DNA of 64,000 nucleotides from Stenotrophomonas sp. UBA2124 (GTDB lineage: Bacteria; Pseudomonadota; Gammaproteobacteria; Xanthomonadales; Xanthomonadaceae). The translations under genes were made by a program, and so were the position numbers. Shown one piece after another: positions 8,903-19,004 of the stretch. The notes under the pieces were generated by a model that worked only from the letters and a program-made list of their open reading frames with translations, had not been told where the DNA came from and searched no databases. Each line of letters begins with the position of its first letter. The first letter of the stretch is position 1. The DNA lies in assembly GCA_002329155.1 (NCBI GenBank), contig DCXY01000026.1:39991-103990 (forward strand), given 5' to 3'.

Positions 8903-8948
8903 TTATCCACATGCTTGCGCACACTTCATCCACACCCCCTGTGGATTA
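8903..8948. promoter_or_regulatory. Cluster of three DnaA-box-like 9-mers
   Basis: A consensus DnaA box TTATCCACA (8903-8911), TCATCCACA (8926-8934) and, on the other strand, TAATCCACA (8940-8948) lie within 46 bp of a convergent gene-free gap. No dnaA, dnaN or rpmH is nearby. The 9-mers are seen directly; binding of DnaA is inferred. Confidence 0.5.
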
Positions 8949-8995
8949 GTCGCGGCTTTTGAGACCGGGTTGGTGTGCGGTTTTTGGGGAAGAGC

Positions 8996-9037
8996 ACCCC
9001 TCCCCGGCCCTCCCCTTGCTTCGCAAAGGGAGGGGCA
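8996..9037. repeat. GC-rich intergenic inverted repeat
   Basis: Palindrome around ccctccccttg-cttcg-caaagggaggg just after the tyrA stop. It belongs to the same repeat family as the copies at 929-1361 and 17604-17714 and could also act as a terminator or 3' stabiliser for tyrA. Confidence 0.6.
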
Positions 9038-9043
9038 AGGCGA

Positions 9044-10171
9044 CTACCGGCCCAGCACCCGGCCGATGCCGGTGCGGTCGATTTCCTCGGCTGCCGCCGC
9101 CAGCACATCCGGCGCGTAGGCCTGCACGAAGCCCATGCGGAAGTGGACTTCACCGGCGGGGGTACGCGATGAGTGGATCGAGGCCAGGCTGATGCCGTGG
9201 CGCTCGAAGACATGCAGCAGTTCGCGCAGCGAACCGGCACGGTCTTCGGGCAGGTGCACGCTCATGGCCCGCTGGTCGGTCAGGTCCGCCAGCAGGTAAC
9301 CCAGCCGCTCGAAACTGTAGTTGCCATCGCGCAGGGTCTGCGCATCCACCGCGTCGCGGTTGTCACTCAGAAACTGCTGGCGGAAGCGGGCACGCGCGGC
9401 ATCATCGCCCGCCTCAAGCAGCGCGCGCAGCTGCTGCAGCTGTGCCAGCAGGTGGTCCAGCACTTCGCCGGCATGCGGGTTGCCGAACTGGATGTCTTCG
9501 TAGATGGCGGGGTTCAACGACAGGATGCGCGAGATGATGGCCGCATCCAGCTCGAAGGCCGCCGAACGGTACGGCATCAACGCCTGCAGCTGGCCCAGCA
9601 TCGGCGCGTATTCGCGCAGCACGCCGGCCTGCGCGAGATGGGTGGCATGCACCATCGCCTGCACCAGCGCCATCACCCGGTCGTGGTACTCGGCAGTGCC
9701 GCGCACGCATTCGGCCTGCAGCGCATCGCAGAGCTGGCCCAGCCATGCCTGCCAGCGCGGCTCCAGCCGCGCCTCGCACACCACCAGCACCCTGCCCTTC
9801 AGCGTTGGCGCCTTGGGTGGCGCGGTCATCGGGTGCAGGCCCGCCACCGATGCCTGTGATTCCAGCATCGCGGCCACCGGCTCGGCCTTGATCGAAGTGA
9901 CGTCCAGCCACAACCGGCCACGCTCGCGCCCCGCCGACTGCCGCACGTACTCGCGGATCAACGCGGGCGTATGCCGGATGGGCGCAGAGAACAGCAGCAC
10001 ATCGGCACGTTCCAGCAGTTCCTCCGGCGTCTGCGAGGCCGCATCCACCGGGTCGTGGCCGATGACCTGCAGCCCCATGCGCTGCTCGAAGAAGCCACGC
10101 AGCCATCGCCCATAGGCACCGCCACTGCCGACGATGCCGATGACCGGCGTTCCCGCCGCAGTGGCACTCAC
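9044..10171 (-). CDS. tyrA: Prephenate dehydrogenase with C-terminal ACT domain
   Basis: 375 aa. N-terminal Rossmann fold (IGIVGSGGAYGRW), followed by the prephenate dehydrogenase core (WLDVTSIKAEP, VAGLHPMTAPPKAPTLKGR with the catalytic-site His, then the helical dimerisation part). The last about 70 residues (RAMSVHLPEDRAGSLRELLHVFERHGISLASIHSS) form an ACT domain, the usual site of tyrosine feedback control. The enzyme oxidatively decarboxylates prephenate to 4-hydroxyphenylpyruvate in tyrosine synthesis. Its ATG overlaps the pdxY stop by 4 nt, so it is the downstream gene of a two-gene operon. Confidence 0.85.
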   Translation of the reverse strand: MSATAAGTPVIGIVGSGGAYGRWLRGFFEQRMGLQVIGHDPVDAASQTPEELLERADVLLFSAPIRHTPALIREYVRQSAGRERGRLWLDVTSIKAEPVAAMLESQASVAGLHPMTAPPKAPTLKGRVLVVCEARLEPRWQAWLGQLCDALQAECVRGTAEYHDRVMALVQAMVHATHLAQAGVLREYAPMLGQLQALMPYRSAAFELDAAIISRILSLNPAIYEDIQFGNPHAGEVLDHLLAQLQQLRALLEAGDDAARARFRQQFLSDNRDAVDAQTLRDGNYSFERLGYLLADLTDQRAMSVHLPEDRAGSLRELLHVFERHGISLASIHSSRTPAGEVHFRMGFVQAYAPDVLAAAAEEIDRTGIGRVLGR

Positions 10172-11076
10172 ATCAACCGCTCGGCGCGGAAGCGGTAGGG
10201 CGTACCCAGTGCGCCCGGTGCCGCTGCCAGCACCGCGAACTCTTCCACGCCTTCAGCCAGGGTGGCCTCCAGCGCGGCATGCACACCGGCGATGGCGCGG
10301 CCCACTGCGTCCTCGAAGCTGTGGCCCTTCAGCAGGAACGCCACCAGCAGCGACATCAACACATCGCCGGTGCCGGCCACGTCCACCGGCAGGTGGGGGG
10401 AGGTCCAGCGCCACACCTGGTCGCGACCGATGGCCAGCGTCACCAGATCACCCGGATCACCGGATACCGAATGCGCGATCACCCACTCCGGGCCACGCTC
10501 CAGCAGCTTGCGCGAGGCAGCGATGGCGTCGTCCTGTTCCAGCGCCGGCATGCCGGTCAGCCGCCCCAGCTCGAAGGCGTTGGGCGTCACCAGCCAGGCG
10601 TGCGGCAGCAGGCGTTCGGCGAAGATTTTTTCCAGCCCCGGTTCGACGTAGGGGCCGGTGTGGGTATCGCCGATCACCGGGTCCAGGCAGTAGCGCAGGT
10701 TCGGCGCCTGCGGCAGGGTCTGATCCAGCCAGTCGGCGAAGGCCGCGCCATTGCCCACGCTGCCGAAGTAGCCGGACACCAGCATCTTCGCCCGCTGCGG
10801 CAGGCCACGCTCATTGGCGCCCTGCAGCAGCTCGGCCAGCCAGTCGGCCGGCAGCACGCGGCCACGCAGGGTCGCGTAGAACGGCGCATTGCTCAGCAGG
10901 GTTGTGGGAATCTCGGCCACGCGCAGGCCCAGCGCGCGCAGCGGCGGCACCGCCGCGCTGTTGCCGGCGTGGCCGTAGACCAGCTGCGATTGAACGGAAA
11001 TCACGTCCACCGGTGACGGCCCATCCGGGCGCGTGCGACGACCGTGGACGAGGTGACTCTCGGGTGCATTGTCCAT
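10168..11076 (-). CDS. pdxY: Pyridoxal kinase
   Basis: 302 aa from the ATG at 11076; a longer in-frame start at 11130 adds an unlikely N-terminus. Ribokinase-fold family: VISVQSQLVYGHAGNSAAVPPLRALG at the N-terminus is diagnostic of PdxY/PdxK, YCLDPVIGDTHTGPYV contains the substrate/phosphate region, and DVAGTGDVLMSLLVAFLL holds the anion hole (GTGD) with catalytic Asp. It phosphorylates pyridoxal in the PLP salvage pathway. Translationally coupled to tyrA downstream; tyrosine formation needs a PLP-dependent aminotransferase, which may explain the pairing. Confidence 0.9.
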   Translation of the reverse strand: MDNAPESHLVHGRRTRPDGPSPVDVISVQSQLVYGHAGNSAAVPPLRALGLRVAEIPTTLLSNAPFYATLRGRVLPADWLAELLQGANERGLPQRAKMLVSGYFGSVGNGAAFADWLDQTLPQAPNLRYCLDPVIGDTHTGPYVEPGLEKIFAERLLPHAWLVTPNAFELGRLTGMPALEQDDAIAASRKLLERGPEWVIAHSVSGDPGDLVTLAIGRDQVWRWTSPHLPVDVAGTGDVLMSLLVAFLLKGHSFEDAVGRAIAGVHAALEATLAEGVEEFAVLAAAPGALGTPYRFRAERLM

Positions 11077-11250
11077 GCCGCCAATTCTAGCGCCGCACCT
11101 GCTGTGCAGTCGCAGCAATTCCAATCGCAACTACCCCGTCAGCGTCAAAACGCCTTGCCTTGCACATCGCCCAGGTCATCACGGCAACGGCCCGTGTTCG
11201 GGCATACTGCGCGCCGCAATGGCCAGCGACGGCCAGCATCAGGGGGAAAT

Positions 11251-11820
11251 ATGGACATCTGGATCTACCAGAACAACCAGCGGCATGGGCCGTACGCCGA
11301 GCCGGCACTGCACGACTGGATCAATCAGGGCCGGGTGCAGCCCGACGTGCCCGCATGGAAGGCCGGCATGCAGGAATGGGCACCGCTGTCGTCGTTGCTG
11401 GGCCTGCCGCCTTCACTGCCGCAGGCCACTGTGGCGCCGCCCTGGCCCGCCGCCGCAGCAGGCAATGCGGCCGAGCACACCATCCGCACCATTGCCTCCT
11501 ACGAAAAGATCTCCGGCATCATCTGGCTGATCCTCGGCATCGTGCAGTGCCTGTCGCTGATCGCCATCATCGCCGGCGTCTGGAACATCGTGGCCGGCAT
11601 CAGCCGCATCCGTGCGGCACCGCTCATCCTGCAGCGCCACCCGGGCATACCGGCCGCGTTTGAAGGCGTGGGCATGCTGATCGCCATCGGCCTGGTCAAT
11701 CTGTTCCTGGGTGGCTTCATCGGCGTCATCGCGGTCATCTTCGATTTCGTCATCCGCGACATGGTGCTGAAGAACCGCGCCCTGTTCGATGGAAGCGGCC
11801 CGGTGCACGCGCACGCCTGA
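11251..11820 (+). CDS. GYF_2-domain membrane protein, unknown function
   Basis: 189 aa; start chosen at 11251 because aggggga lies directly upstream and homology begins there. Residues 1-55 (WIYQNNQRHGPYAEPALHDW, VPAWKAGMQEWAPLSSLLG) form a GYF_2/DUF4339 domain, a small fold thought to bind peptides. A short Pro/Ala linker is followed by a membrane part with two to three hydrophobic segments (IIWLILGIVQCLSLIAIIAGV, GMLIAIGLVNLFLGGFIGVIAVI). Role unknown. It is divergent from pdxY and convergent with dnaJ. Confidence 0.75.
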   Translation: MDIWIYQNNQRHGPYAEPALHDWINQGRVQPDVPAWKAGMQEWAPLSSLLGLPPSLPQATVAPPWPAAAAGNAAEHTIRTIASYEKISGIIWLILGIVQCLSLIAIIAGVWNIVAGISRIRAAPLILQRHPGIPAAFEGVGMLIAIGLVNLFLGGFIGVIAVIFDFVIRDMVLKNRALFDGSGPVHAHA

Positions 11821-11852
11821 GCCACGCATCGCAGGTGAGTCGAAGGCAACAA

Positions 11853-11879
11853 AAAAGCCGCGGATGATCCGCGGCTTTC
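11853..11879. terminator. Bidirectional terminator between GYF_2 gene and dnaJ
   Basis: Perfect stem aaagccgcgga / tccgcggcttt with a 3-nt loop, flanked by an A run on one side and T-rich sequence on the other, in a convergent gap of 82 bp. It can end transcription from both sides. Confidence 0.85.
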
Positions 11880-11902
11880 TTGTTTGACCCACACGAAGTG
11901 AG

Positions 11903-13024
11903 TCAGGACTTCATGCGCTCCCAGAAACCCTTGACGCCATCCATGAAGGTGGCCGACTTGGGCGAATGCTTGCGTGCATCCTCACCGGCGAAGGTACCCT
12001 CGAATTGCTCCAGCAGGCGGCGCTGTTCGGCGGTGAGGTTCACCGGCGTTTCCACCACGATGCGGCAGTACAGGTCGCCTTCCACGCGGCTGCGCACCGA
12101 TTTGACGCCCTTGCCACGCAGGCGGAACAGCTTGCCGGTCTGAGTCTCGGCCGGCACGCGGATTTCCGCCTCGCCGCCCAGCGTGCCCACGCGCACGGTG
12201 TCGCCCAACGCCGCCTGCGAGATGCGGATCGGCACTTCGCAATGCAGGTCGTCGCCATCGCGGGTGAAGATGGCATGCTCGCGCACGCGTACTTCCACAT
12301 ACAGGTCACCCGGCGGGGTGCCCGGCGGGCCGGCTTCGCCCTCGCCCTGCAGGCGGATGCGGTCGCCGGTATCCACGCCCGCAGGCACCTTCACCGACAG
12401 CACCTTGTCTTCCTCGACACGGCCATTGCCATGGCAGGTCCGGCACGGCTTGGCGATGATCTGGCCACGGCCACCACAGTTGTGGCAGGCCTGCTGCATG
12501 GCGAAGATGCCGCGCTGCACGCGCACCTGGCCACGGCCACCGCAGACGTTGCAGGTTTCCACCTTGCCGTCTTCCGAGCCGCTGCCGTGGCAGTCGCCGC
12601 ATTCGGCCAGCGTCGGTATCTCGATGCGGCGCTCCACGCCGGCTACCGCATCTTCCAGGTCCAGCTCCATCACGTAGCCGATGTCGGCACCGCGGCGCGG
12701 CTGGCGGGCGGCACCACCGCCACCGAAGATATTGCCGAAGATGTCGCCGAAAATGTCGTTCATGTCCGGGCCACCGGGGCCACCGCCGCCCATGCCGTGC
12801 TCGAACGCGGCGTGGCCGTGGGCGTCGTACATGCGCCGCTTGTTGCCATCGGACAGAACTTCGTAGGCCTCCTTGCACTCCTTGAAGGCAGCTTCGGCGG
12901 CGTGGTCACCCGGGTTGCGGTCCGGGTGGTGCTTCATCGCACAACGGCGGTACGCCTTCTTCAACTCGTCATCGCTGACGCTGCGGGTCACGCCCAGTAC
13001 TTCGTAGTAATCGCGCTTGCTCAT
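11903..13024 (-). CDS. dnaJ: Chaperone DnaJ (Hsp40)
   Basis: 373 aa. J domain (residues 1-70) with the HPD tripeptide (KHHPDRNPGD), a Gly/Phe-rich region (about 77-110, DIFGDIFGNIFGGGG), four CxxCxGxG zinc-finger repeats (CGDCHGSG, CNVCGGRG, CHNCGGRG, CRTCHGNG) and the C-terminal substrate-binding beta domains. It delivers unfolded clients to DnaK and stimulates its ATPase. It is the last gene of the grpE-dnaK-dnaJ cluster, 134 bp after dnaK; a strong stem-loop in that gap may tune its level. Confidence 0.95.
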   Translation of the reverse strand: MSKRDYYEVLGVTRSVSDDELKKAYRRCAMKHHPDRNPGDHAAEAAFKECKEAYEVLSDGNKRRMYDAHGHAAFEHGMGGGGPGGPDMNDIFGDIFGNIFGGGGAARQPRRGADIGYVMELDLEDAVAGVERRIEIPTLAECGDCHGSGSEDGKVETCNVCGGRGQVRVQRGIFAMQQACHNCGGRGQIIAKPCRTCHGNGRVEEDKVLSVKVPAGVDTGDRIRLQGEGEAGPPGTPPGDLYVEVRVREHAIFTRDGDDLHCEVPIRISQAALGDTVRVGTLGGEAEIRVPAETQTGKLFRLRGKGVKSVRSRVEGDLYCRIVVETPVNLTAEQRRLLEQFEGTFAGEDARKHSPKSATFMDGVKGFWERMKS

Positions 13025-13082
13025 GCTCTTCTCTCCCTCCCCCTCCGTGGGGGGAGGGCCAAGGTGGCGGTATATCGATACG

Positions 13083-13122
13083 ACAAGGGTCCGGGAGCAA
13101 CATTGCGGTCCCGGACCCTTGT
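13083..13122. other. Strong stem-loop between dnaK and dnaJ
   Basis: Perfect 14-bp inverted repeat (acaagggtccggga / tcccggacccttgt) with a 12-nt loop. In the direction of the dnaK-dnaJ transcript it is not followed by a clear T run, so an mRNA processing/stability or attenuating element is more likely than a full terminator. A second GC-rich palindrome of the dispersed repeat family lies at 13033-13060. Confidence 0.6.
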
Positions 13123-13158
13123 TTCAACCCCTCTCCCTAAGGCGAAGGGTCACCGGCA

Positions 13159-15087
<1,929 letters not shown>

Positions 15088-15137
15088 GGGGGACTCCTAG
15101 AGGATTCGTGTGCCGGCAGCCGCCGGGTATGAATGGG

Positions 15138-15166
15138 ATGTGGGGGGCGCTTTGATGACATTCAAG
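15138..15166 (-). promoter_or_regulatory. Sigma-32-like heat-shock promoter upstream of dnaK
   Basis: On the minus strand: CTTGAAT (15160-15166), a 14-nt spacer, then CCCCACAT (15138-15145). This matches the RpoH consensus CTTGAA(A) - N11-16 - CCCCATnT. It would give dnaK-dnaJ a heat-shock promoter separate from that of grpE. Seen in sequence; activity inferred. Confidence 0.6.
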
Positions 15167-15230
15167 CCACCCACGCAACACTGTTTGTCATCGGCTGGCG
15201 CCATTTAGCCGGCGGCCAGCCTGGGGCCGG

Positions 15231-15737
15231 TCAGTCCCGCGCCACCACCACCAGCGCCGGCCGCAGCAGGCGGTCGTTGAGCAGGTAGCCTTTCTGGAAC
15301 ACGGTAACCACCGCGCCCGGGGCCACGCCCGCCGGTGCATCCACCTGGCTGATGGCCTGGTGGTGTTCCGGGTTGAAGGTCTCGCCCACCGGGTTGAGCA
15401 GGCTCAGGCCGTTGTCGGCGGCCACCTTCAGCAGCTGCTTGTAGGTCAGCTCCAGGCCCTCACGCAGCGGGTTGGGGTCGTCGCCTGCCGCGGCCAGGCC
15501 GGCGTCCAGGCTGTCGAACACCGGCAGCAGGTCGCCCAGCAGCTTCTCGTTGGCAAACTTGCGCGCCTGTTCGATATCGCGGGCCACGCGCTTGCGCTGG
15601 TTTTCCAGGTCGGCACGCTCGCGCAGCACATCGGCCTTCACCTGTTCCAGCTCGGCCTGCAGGGTCTGCACCTGGTCGAGCAGCTGCTCGTCACCAGCAG
15701 CGTGGGTGTTGTCGGTTTCGGGGTGGTCTTGGTTCAT
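15231..15737 (-). CDS. grpE: Nucleotide exchange factor GrpE
   Basis: 168 aa. An acidic N-terminus is followed by the long coiled-coil helix (LQAELEQVKADVLRERADLENQRKR) and a C-terminal beta domain with the family signature (FNPEHHQAIS, VVTVFQKGYLLNDRLLRPALVVVA). It releases ADP from DnaK and acts as a thermosensor of the cycle. First gene of the chaperone cluster here; no hrcA lies between it and recN, and a sigma-32-like promoter is placed upstream. Confidence 0.95.
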   Translation of the reverse strand: MNQDHPETDNTHAAGDEQLLDQVQTLQAELEQVKADVLRERADLENQRKRVARDIEQARKFANEKLLGDLLPVFDSLDAGLAAAGDDPNPLREGLELTYKQLLKVAADNGLSLLNPVGETFNPEHHQAISQVDAPAGVAPGAVVTVFQKGYLLNDRLLRPALVVVARD

Positions 15738-15780
15738 TTCCGGTTCCCTGGCGGAGGTTCTGCCCGCCTACCCGGCTTCG

Positions 15781-15808
15781 TATGTGGGCGCTGTGACAGG
15801 TTTCAAGG
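15781..15808 (-). promoter_or_regulatory. Sigma-32-like heat-shock promoter upstream of grpE
   Basis: Minus strand CCTTGAAA (15801-15808), 12-nt spacer, CCCACATA (15781-15788): a near-consensus RpoH promoter about 45 bp before the grpE start. No CIRCE operator (TTAGCACTC-N9-GAGTGCTAA) is seen in the grpE-recN gap. Confidence 0.65.
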
Positions 15809-15923
15809 CTTCGGCGCACCTGGTGAGATGCAGATGCCCTAGCCTGTTTTGTCAAACCCGCCTTCACGCATTGACCTGACCAGCGCGCATGCTAGCTTTG
15901 CGCGGCCTACTTACCCGCCTGCC

Positions 15924-17591
15924 ATGCTCAGACATCTTTCAATCAAGGATTTCGCCGTTGCCCGCGCCACCGAACTGGAGTTCGGCCCCGGCATGACCGT
16001 GGTATCGGGCGAAACCGGTGCCGGCAAATCGCTGATGGTGGACGCGCTCGGCTTCCTGTCCGGGCTGCGCGCCGATTCGGGCGTGGTGCGCCATGGCGCC
16101 AGCCGCGCCGAGCTGTCGGCCGAATTCGAGCTGCAGGCCGATTCACCGGCCCGCCAGTGGTTGCTTGACAACGAGCTGGACGATGAGGAGCAGTGCCAGC
16201 TGCGGCGCGTGATCCGTGCCGATGGCGGCTCGCGCGCCTTCATCAACGGGCGCCCGGTACCGGTTTCGCAACTGGCCGAGGTGGCCGCGTTCCTGGTCGA
16301 GATCCACGGCCAGCACGAGCAGCAGGCCCTGCTCTCCCGCCCCAGCCAGCTCGCCCTGCTCGACGCCTACGCCCGCAACGACGCCGAGCGCGCTGCCGTG
16401 CGCAGCGCCAGCAGCGCCTGGCAGGCCCTGCTGGACGAACGCGACGCCCTTTCCCAGCAGGGAGACGTCAGCGACCGCATCGGCTTTCTCGAACACCAGC
16501 TGGGCGAGCTGCAGCGCGAGGAACTGGAGCCTGCCGCCGTGGCCGCGCTCAGCGCCAGCCACCGCCGGCAGGCGCATTCGACTGCTCTCATCGAAGCCTG
16601 CCAGCGCGCAGGCGGCATCCTCAACGGCGATGACGACGCGCCGTCGCTGCTGTCCCTGCTGCAGCAGGTGCGCCACGAACTGGCGCGGGTCAGCCAGCAC
16701 GAGCCGCGTCTGGGCGAGGTGGACGGCATGCTCGACGCTGCCGGCATCCAGCTGCATGAAGCCCTGGCCCAGCTGGACCGGGTACAGGACGACCTGGACA
16801 GCGACCCGGAGGCCTTCGAGGAAATCGAGCGCCGCCTGGGCCGCCTGCACGACCTGGCCCGCAAGCACCGCGTGCCGATGGAAGAGCTGGCCGACACCGC
16901 CCAGCGCATCGAGGCCGAGCTGGAACAACTGCGCGGCGCCGACGAGCGCCTGGCCAGGCTGGCCGGCGAGATCGACAAGGCCACCACCCACTGGCAAGCC
17001 CGGGCCGCCAGCCTCACTGCCAGCCGCACCCGCGCGGCCAAGGCCCTGTCGGACACCACCACCACACTGATCGGCGAGCTGGGCATGGGCGGCGGGCAGT
17101 TCCTGATAGAGCTGGAACCGCAGGCCACGGCCAAGCCGGACCCCAACGGTGCCGAGCGGGTCGAATTTCTGGTTGCCGCCAACGCCGGCCAGCCGCCCCG
17201 CGCCCTGCGCAAGGTGGCCTCCGGCGGCGAGTTGTCGCGTATTTCGCTGGCAATCGAGGTCGCCGCGCTCGGGCTGGATGCCGTGCCCACCATGGTGTTC
17301 GACGAAGTGGATTCGGGCATCGGCGGTGCCGTGGCCGACATCGTCGGCAAGAAGCTGCGCGCACTGGGCGAACGCCGGCAGGTGCTGTGCGTCACCCACC
17401 TGCCGCAGGTGGCCTCCAAGGGCCACGCCCACTACCGCGTCAGCAAGGCCCCGGTGGACGGCATGACCCAGAGCGCCGTGGAGCTGCTTGATGCTAAGGG
17501 CCGCGAAGAAGAGCTGGCCCGCATGCTGGGCGGCGCAGAAGTCAGCAAGGAAGCCCGCGCCGCCGCCCGCAAGCTGCTGACCGAAGCCTGA
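15924..17591 (+). CDS. recN: DNA repair protein RecN (SMC-like ATPase)
   Basis: 555 aa from the ATG at 15924 (MLRHLSIKDFAVARATELEFGPGMTVVSG), where homology starts. Walker A GETGAGKS is near residue 30; a central coiled coil follows; the C-terminal half has SGGELSRISLAIEV (ABC signature) and MVFDEVDSGIGGAVADIVG (Walker B) followed by CVTHLPQVASKGHAHYRVSK. RecN is a cohesin-like protein that acts at double-strand breaks in the SOS response. It is divergent from grpE; I could not identify a convincing LexA box in the shared gap. Confidence 0.93.
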   Translation: MLRHLSIKDFAVARATELEFGPGMTVVSGETGAGKSLMVDALGFLSGLRADSGVVRHGASRAELSAEFELQADSPARQWLLDNELDDEEQCQLRRVIRADGGSRAFINGRPVPVSQLAEVAAFLVEIHGQHEQQALLSRPSQLALLDAYARNDAERAAVRSASSAWQALLDERDALSQQGDVSDRIGFLEHQLGELQREELEPAAVAALSASHRRQAHSTALIEACQRAGGILNGDDDAPSLLSLLQQVRHELARVSQHEPRLGEVDGMLDAAGIQLHEALAQLDRVQDDLDSDPEAFEEIERRLGRLHDLARKHRVPMEELADTAQRIEAELEQLRGADERLARLAGEIDKATTHWQARAASLTASRTRAAKALSDTTTTLIGELGMGGGQFLIELEPQATAKPDPNGAERVEFLVAANAGQPPRALRKVASGGELSRISLAIEVAALGLDAVPTMVFDEVDSGIGGAVADIVGKKLRALGERRQVLCVTHLPQVASKGHAHYRVSKAPVDGMTQSAVELLDAKGREEELARMLGGAEVSKEARAAARKLLTEA

Positions 17592-17603
17592 GGCTTCAAG
17601 GCT

Positions 17604-17714
17604 CCTCCCCTTTCGCGCAGCGAAGGGGGAGGTTGGGAGGGGGGTGCTCTGCGCCTCCACCTCAACGCGAAAAGCCACCCCAAAACCCTCCCTTTGCCTA
17701 CGGCAAAGGGAGGC
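17604..17714. repeat. Two GC-rich intergenic inverted repeats
   Basis: Copies of the dispersed repeat at 17604-17648 (ctcccctttcgc-gca-gcgaagggggag plus the gggagggg tail) and 17682-17714 (ccctccctttgcc-tac-ggcaaagggagg). They lie in the convergent recN-fur gap, which has no other recognisable feature. Confidence 0.7.
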
Positions 17715-17804
17715 GTCACCCACCCAAAACAAAACACCGGCCAGTGGCCGGTGCAGTTCTCATCTTCCGCGCCAAGGGCTGCCCACCGGGCAACCCCTGT
17801 CAGC

Positions 17805-18212
17805 TCAACGCCGTTTCTTGCGCACGTACAGCACCAGCGAATGCTCTTCCAGCTCGTAGCCATGGTCAGCTGCGATCTTGCGCTGCAGCTGCTCGATCTC
17901 GTGGCTCTCGAACTCGATGATCTTGCCGCTGTCCACGTCCACCATGTGGTCGTGGTGGCCGCCGCGGTCCAGTTCATAAACCGCCTGGCCGCCTTCAAAA
18001 TTGTGCTTGAGCACCAGCCCGGCTGCCTCGAACTGGGTCAGCACGCGGTAAACCGTGGCCAGGCCAATCTCGTCGCCGCAATCAAGCAGCTGCCGGTAGA
18101 TGTCCTCGGCGGTCAGGTGGTGGTGGGGGGTGTTCTGCTCGAGCAGGCCCAAGATGCGCATGCGGGGATGCGTCACCTTCAGGCCGACTTTGCGCAGGTC
18201 GTTGGATTCCAT
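17805..18212 (-). CDS. fur: Ferric uptake regulator Fur
   Basis: 135 aa from the ATG at 18212 (MESNDLRKVGLKVTHPRMRIL), the usual length in xanthomonads; an in-frame ATG at 18227 would add five residues. N-terminal winged helix (DEIGLATVYRVLTQFEAAGLV recognition region) and the metal-binding dimer domain with GGHHDHMVDVDSGKIIEFES are intact. Notably it ends soon after LVLYVRKKRR and lacks the C-terminal CxxC pairs of E. coli Fur. Fe(II)-Fur represses iron-uptake genes. Divergent from bamE, a conserved arrangement in this family. Confidence 0.93.
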   Translation of the reverse strand: MESNDLRKVGLKVTHPRMRILGLLEQNTPHHHLTAEDIYRQLLDCGDEIGLATVYRVLTQFEAAGLVLKHNFEGGQAVYELDRGGHHDHMVDVDSGKIIEFESHEIEQLQRKIAADHGYELEEHSLVLYVRKKRR

Positions 18213-18316
18213 GGCCATCGTGTTCATTGGCGGTTTAGCGCCAGTTGCCTCCGGTCAGATCGCGCTGGGTGTCCGGGAGTGTATCATCGCCCCGGTATCC
18301 TTAATCGCCCGACCCA

Positions 18317-18706
18317 ATGCGCAACCTCCTGCTGATCGCCGTCGTCGCCCTGTCCACCACTGGCTGCGGCATCATCTACAAGCAGCCCATCTACCAGGGC
18401 AACCTGATCCGCGAGCAGGCTGTGTCACAGCTGCAGGTCGGCCAGAGCAAGCAGCAGGTCAACGCGCTGCTGGGCACGCCGTCCATCGCCGATCCGTTCC
18501 ACGCCCAGCGTTGGGACTACACCGCCAGCCAGCGGGTGAACCGCCTCGGCAAGACCGAAGTGAAGAACTTCACCGTCTTCTTCGAGAACGACCAGGTCAC
18601 CCGCTGGGAAGGCGACTACTTCCCCAACCAGGACGCGGAGCTGGCACGCAAAAGCGTGCGCCAGTTCGGCCGCAACCTGGCCAAGGACAAGAAAAAGGGC
18701 CGCTGA
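18317..18706 (+). CDS. bamE: Outer membrane assembly lipoprotein BamE (SmpA/OmlA)
   Basis: 129 aa. Signal peptide with lipobox (LSTTGC, Cys at about residue 17), then the SmpA/OmlA domain: YKQPIYQGNLI, VGQSKQQVNALLGTPSIADPF, RWDYTASQRV, FFENDQVTRWEGDYFP. A subunit of the BAM complex that inserts beta-barrel proteins, including autotransporters, into the outer membrane. Divergent from fur, as known for omlA in Xanthomonas. Confidence 0.93.
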   Translation: MRNLLLIAVVALSTTGCGIIYKQPIYQGNLIREQAVSQLQVGQSKQQVNALLGTPSIADPFHAQRWDYTASQRVNRLGKTEVKNFTVFFENDQVTRWEGDYFPNQDAELARKSVRQFGRNLAKDKKKGR

Positions 18707-18743
18707 TGGCGGCCCTGCTCCGGCACTGAACCGCCGTCGATGA

Positions 18744-19001
18744 TCAATCGCCGCCGCGCGCACGCCGGCGGCGATTTTCCTTGGGGTCGGCCATCAAAGG
18801 GCGCAGCAGTTCCACCCGGTCACCGTCATGCAGCAGCTGCTGCGGACGCGCCAGCACCCCGTGCACCGCCATGGCCACCGCTTCGGTGCCGGCATCCAGC
18901 GCGGCCTCTTCCACCGCCTCGGCCACCGTGCAGCCTTCGGGCAGCTCCAGCTCCCGCAGCAGATAGCGGTCGGGCCAGGCCAGTACCACCTCCACGCGCA
19001 T
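18744..19001 (-). CDS. rnfH: RnfH-family ubiquitin-like protein (UPF0125)
   Basis: 85 aa beta-grasp protein: VEVVLAWPDRYLLRELELPEGCTVAEAVEEA, then VHGVLARPQQLLHDGDRVELLRPLMADPKENRRRRA. The family is found beside ratA in many gammaproteobacteria, as here (3 bp from its stop). Role unknown. Confidence 0.88.
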   Translation of the reverse strand: MRVEVVLAWPDRYLLRELELPEGCTVAEAVEEAALDAGTEAVAMAVHGVLARPQQLLHDGDRVELLRPLMADPKENRRRRARGGD

Positions 19002-19004
19002 GGC

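Noticed and set aside
8816..9043. Chromosomal origin of replication
   Set aside because: Three DnaA-box-like sites are present, but there is no AT-rich unwinding region and no dnaA, dnaN, rpmH or gyrB nearby.
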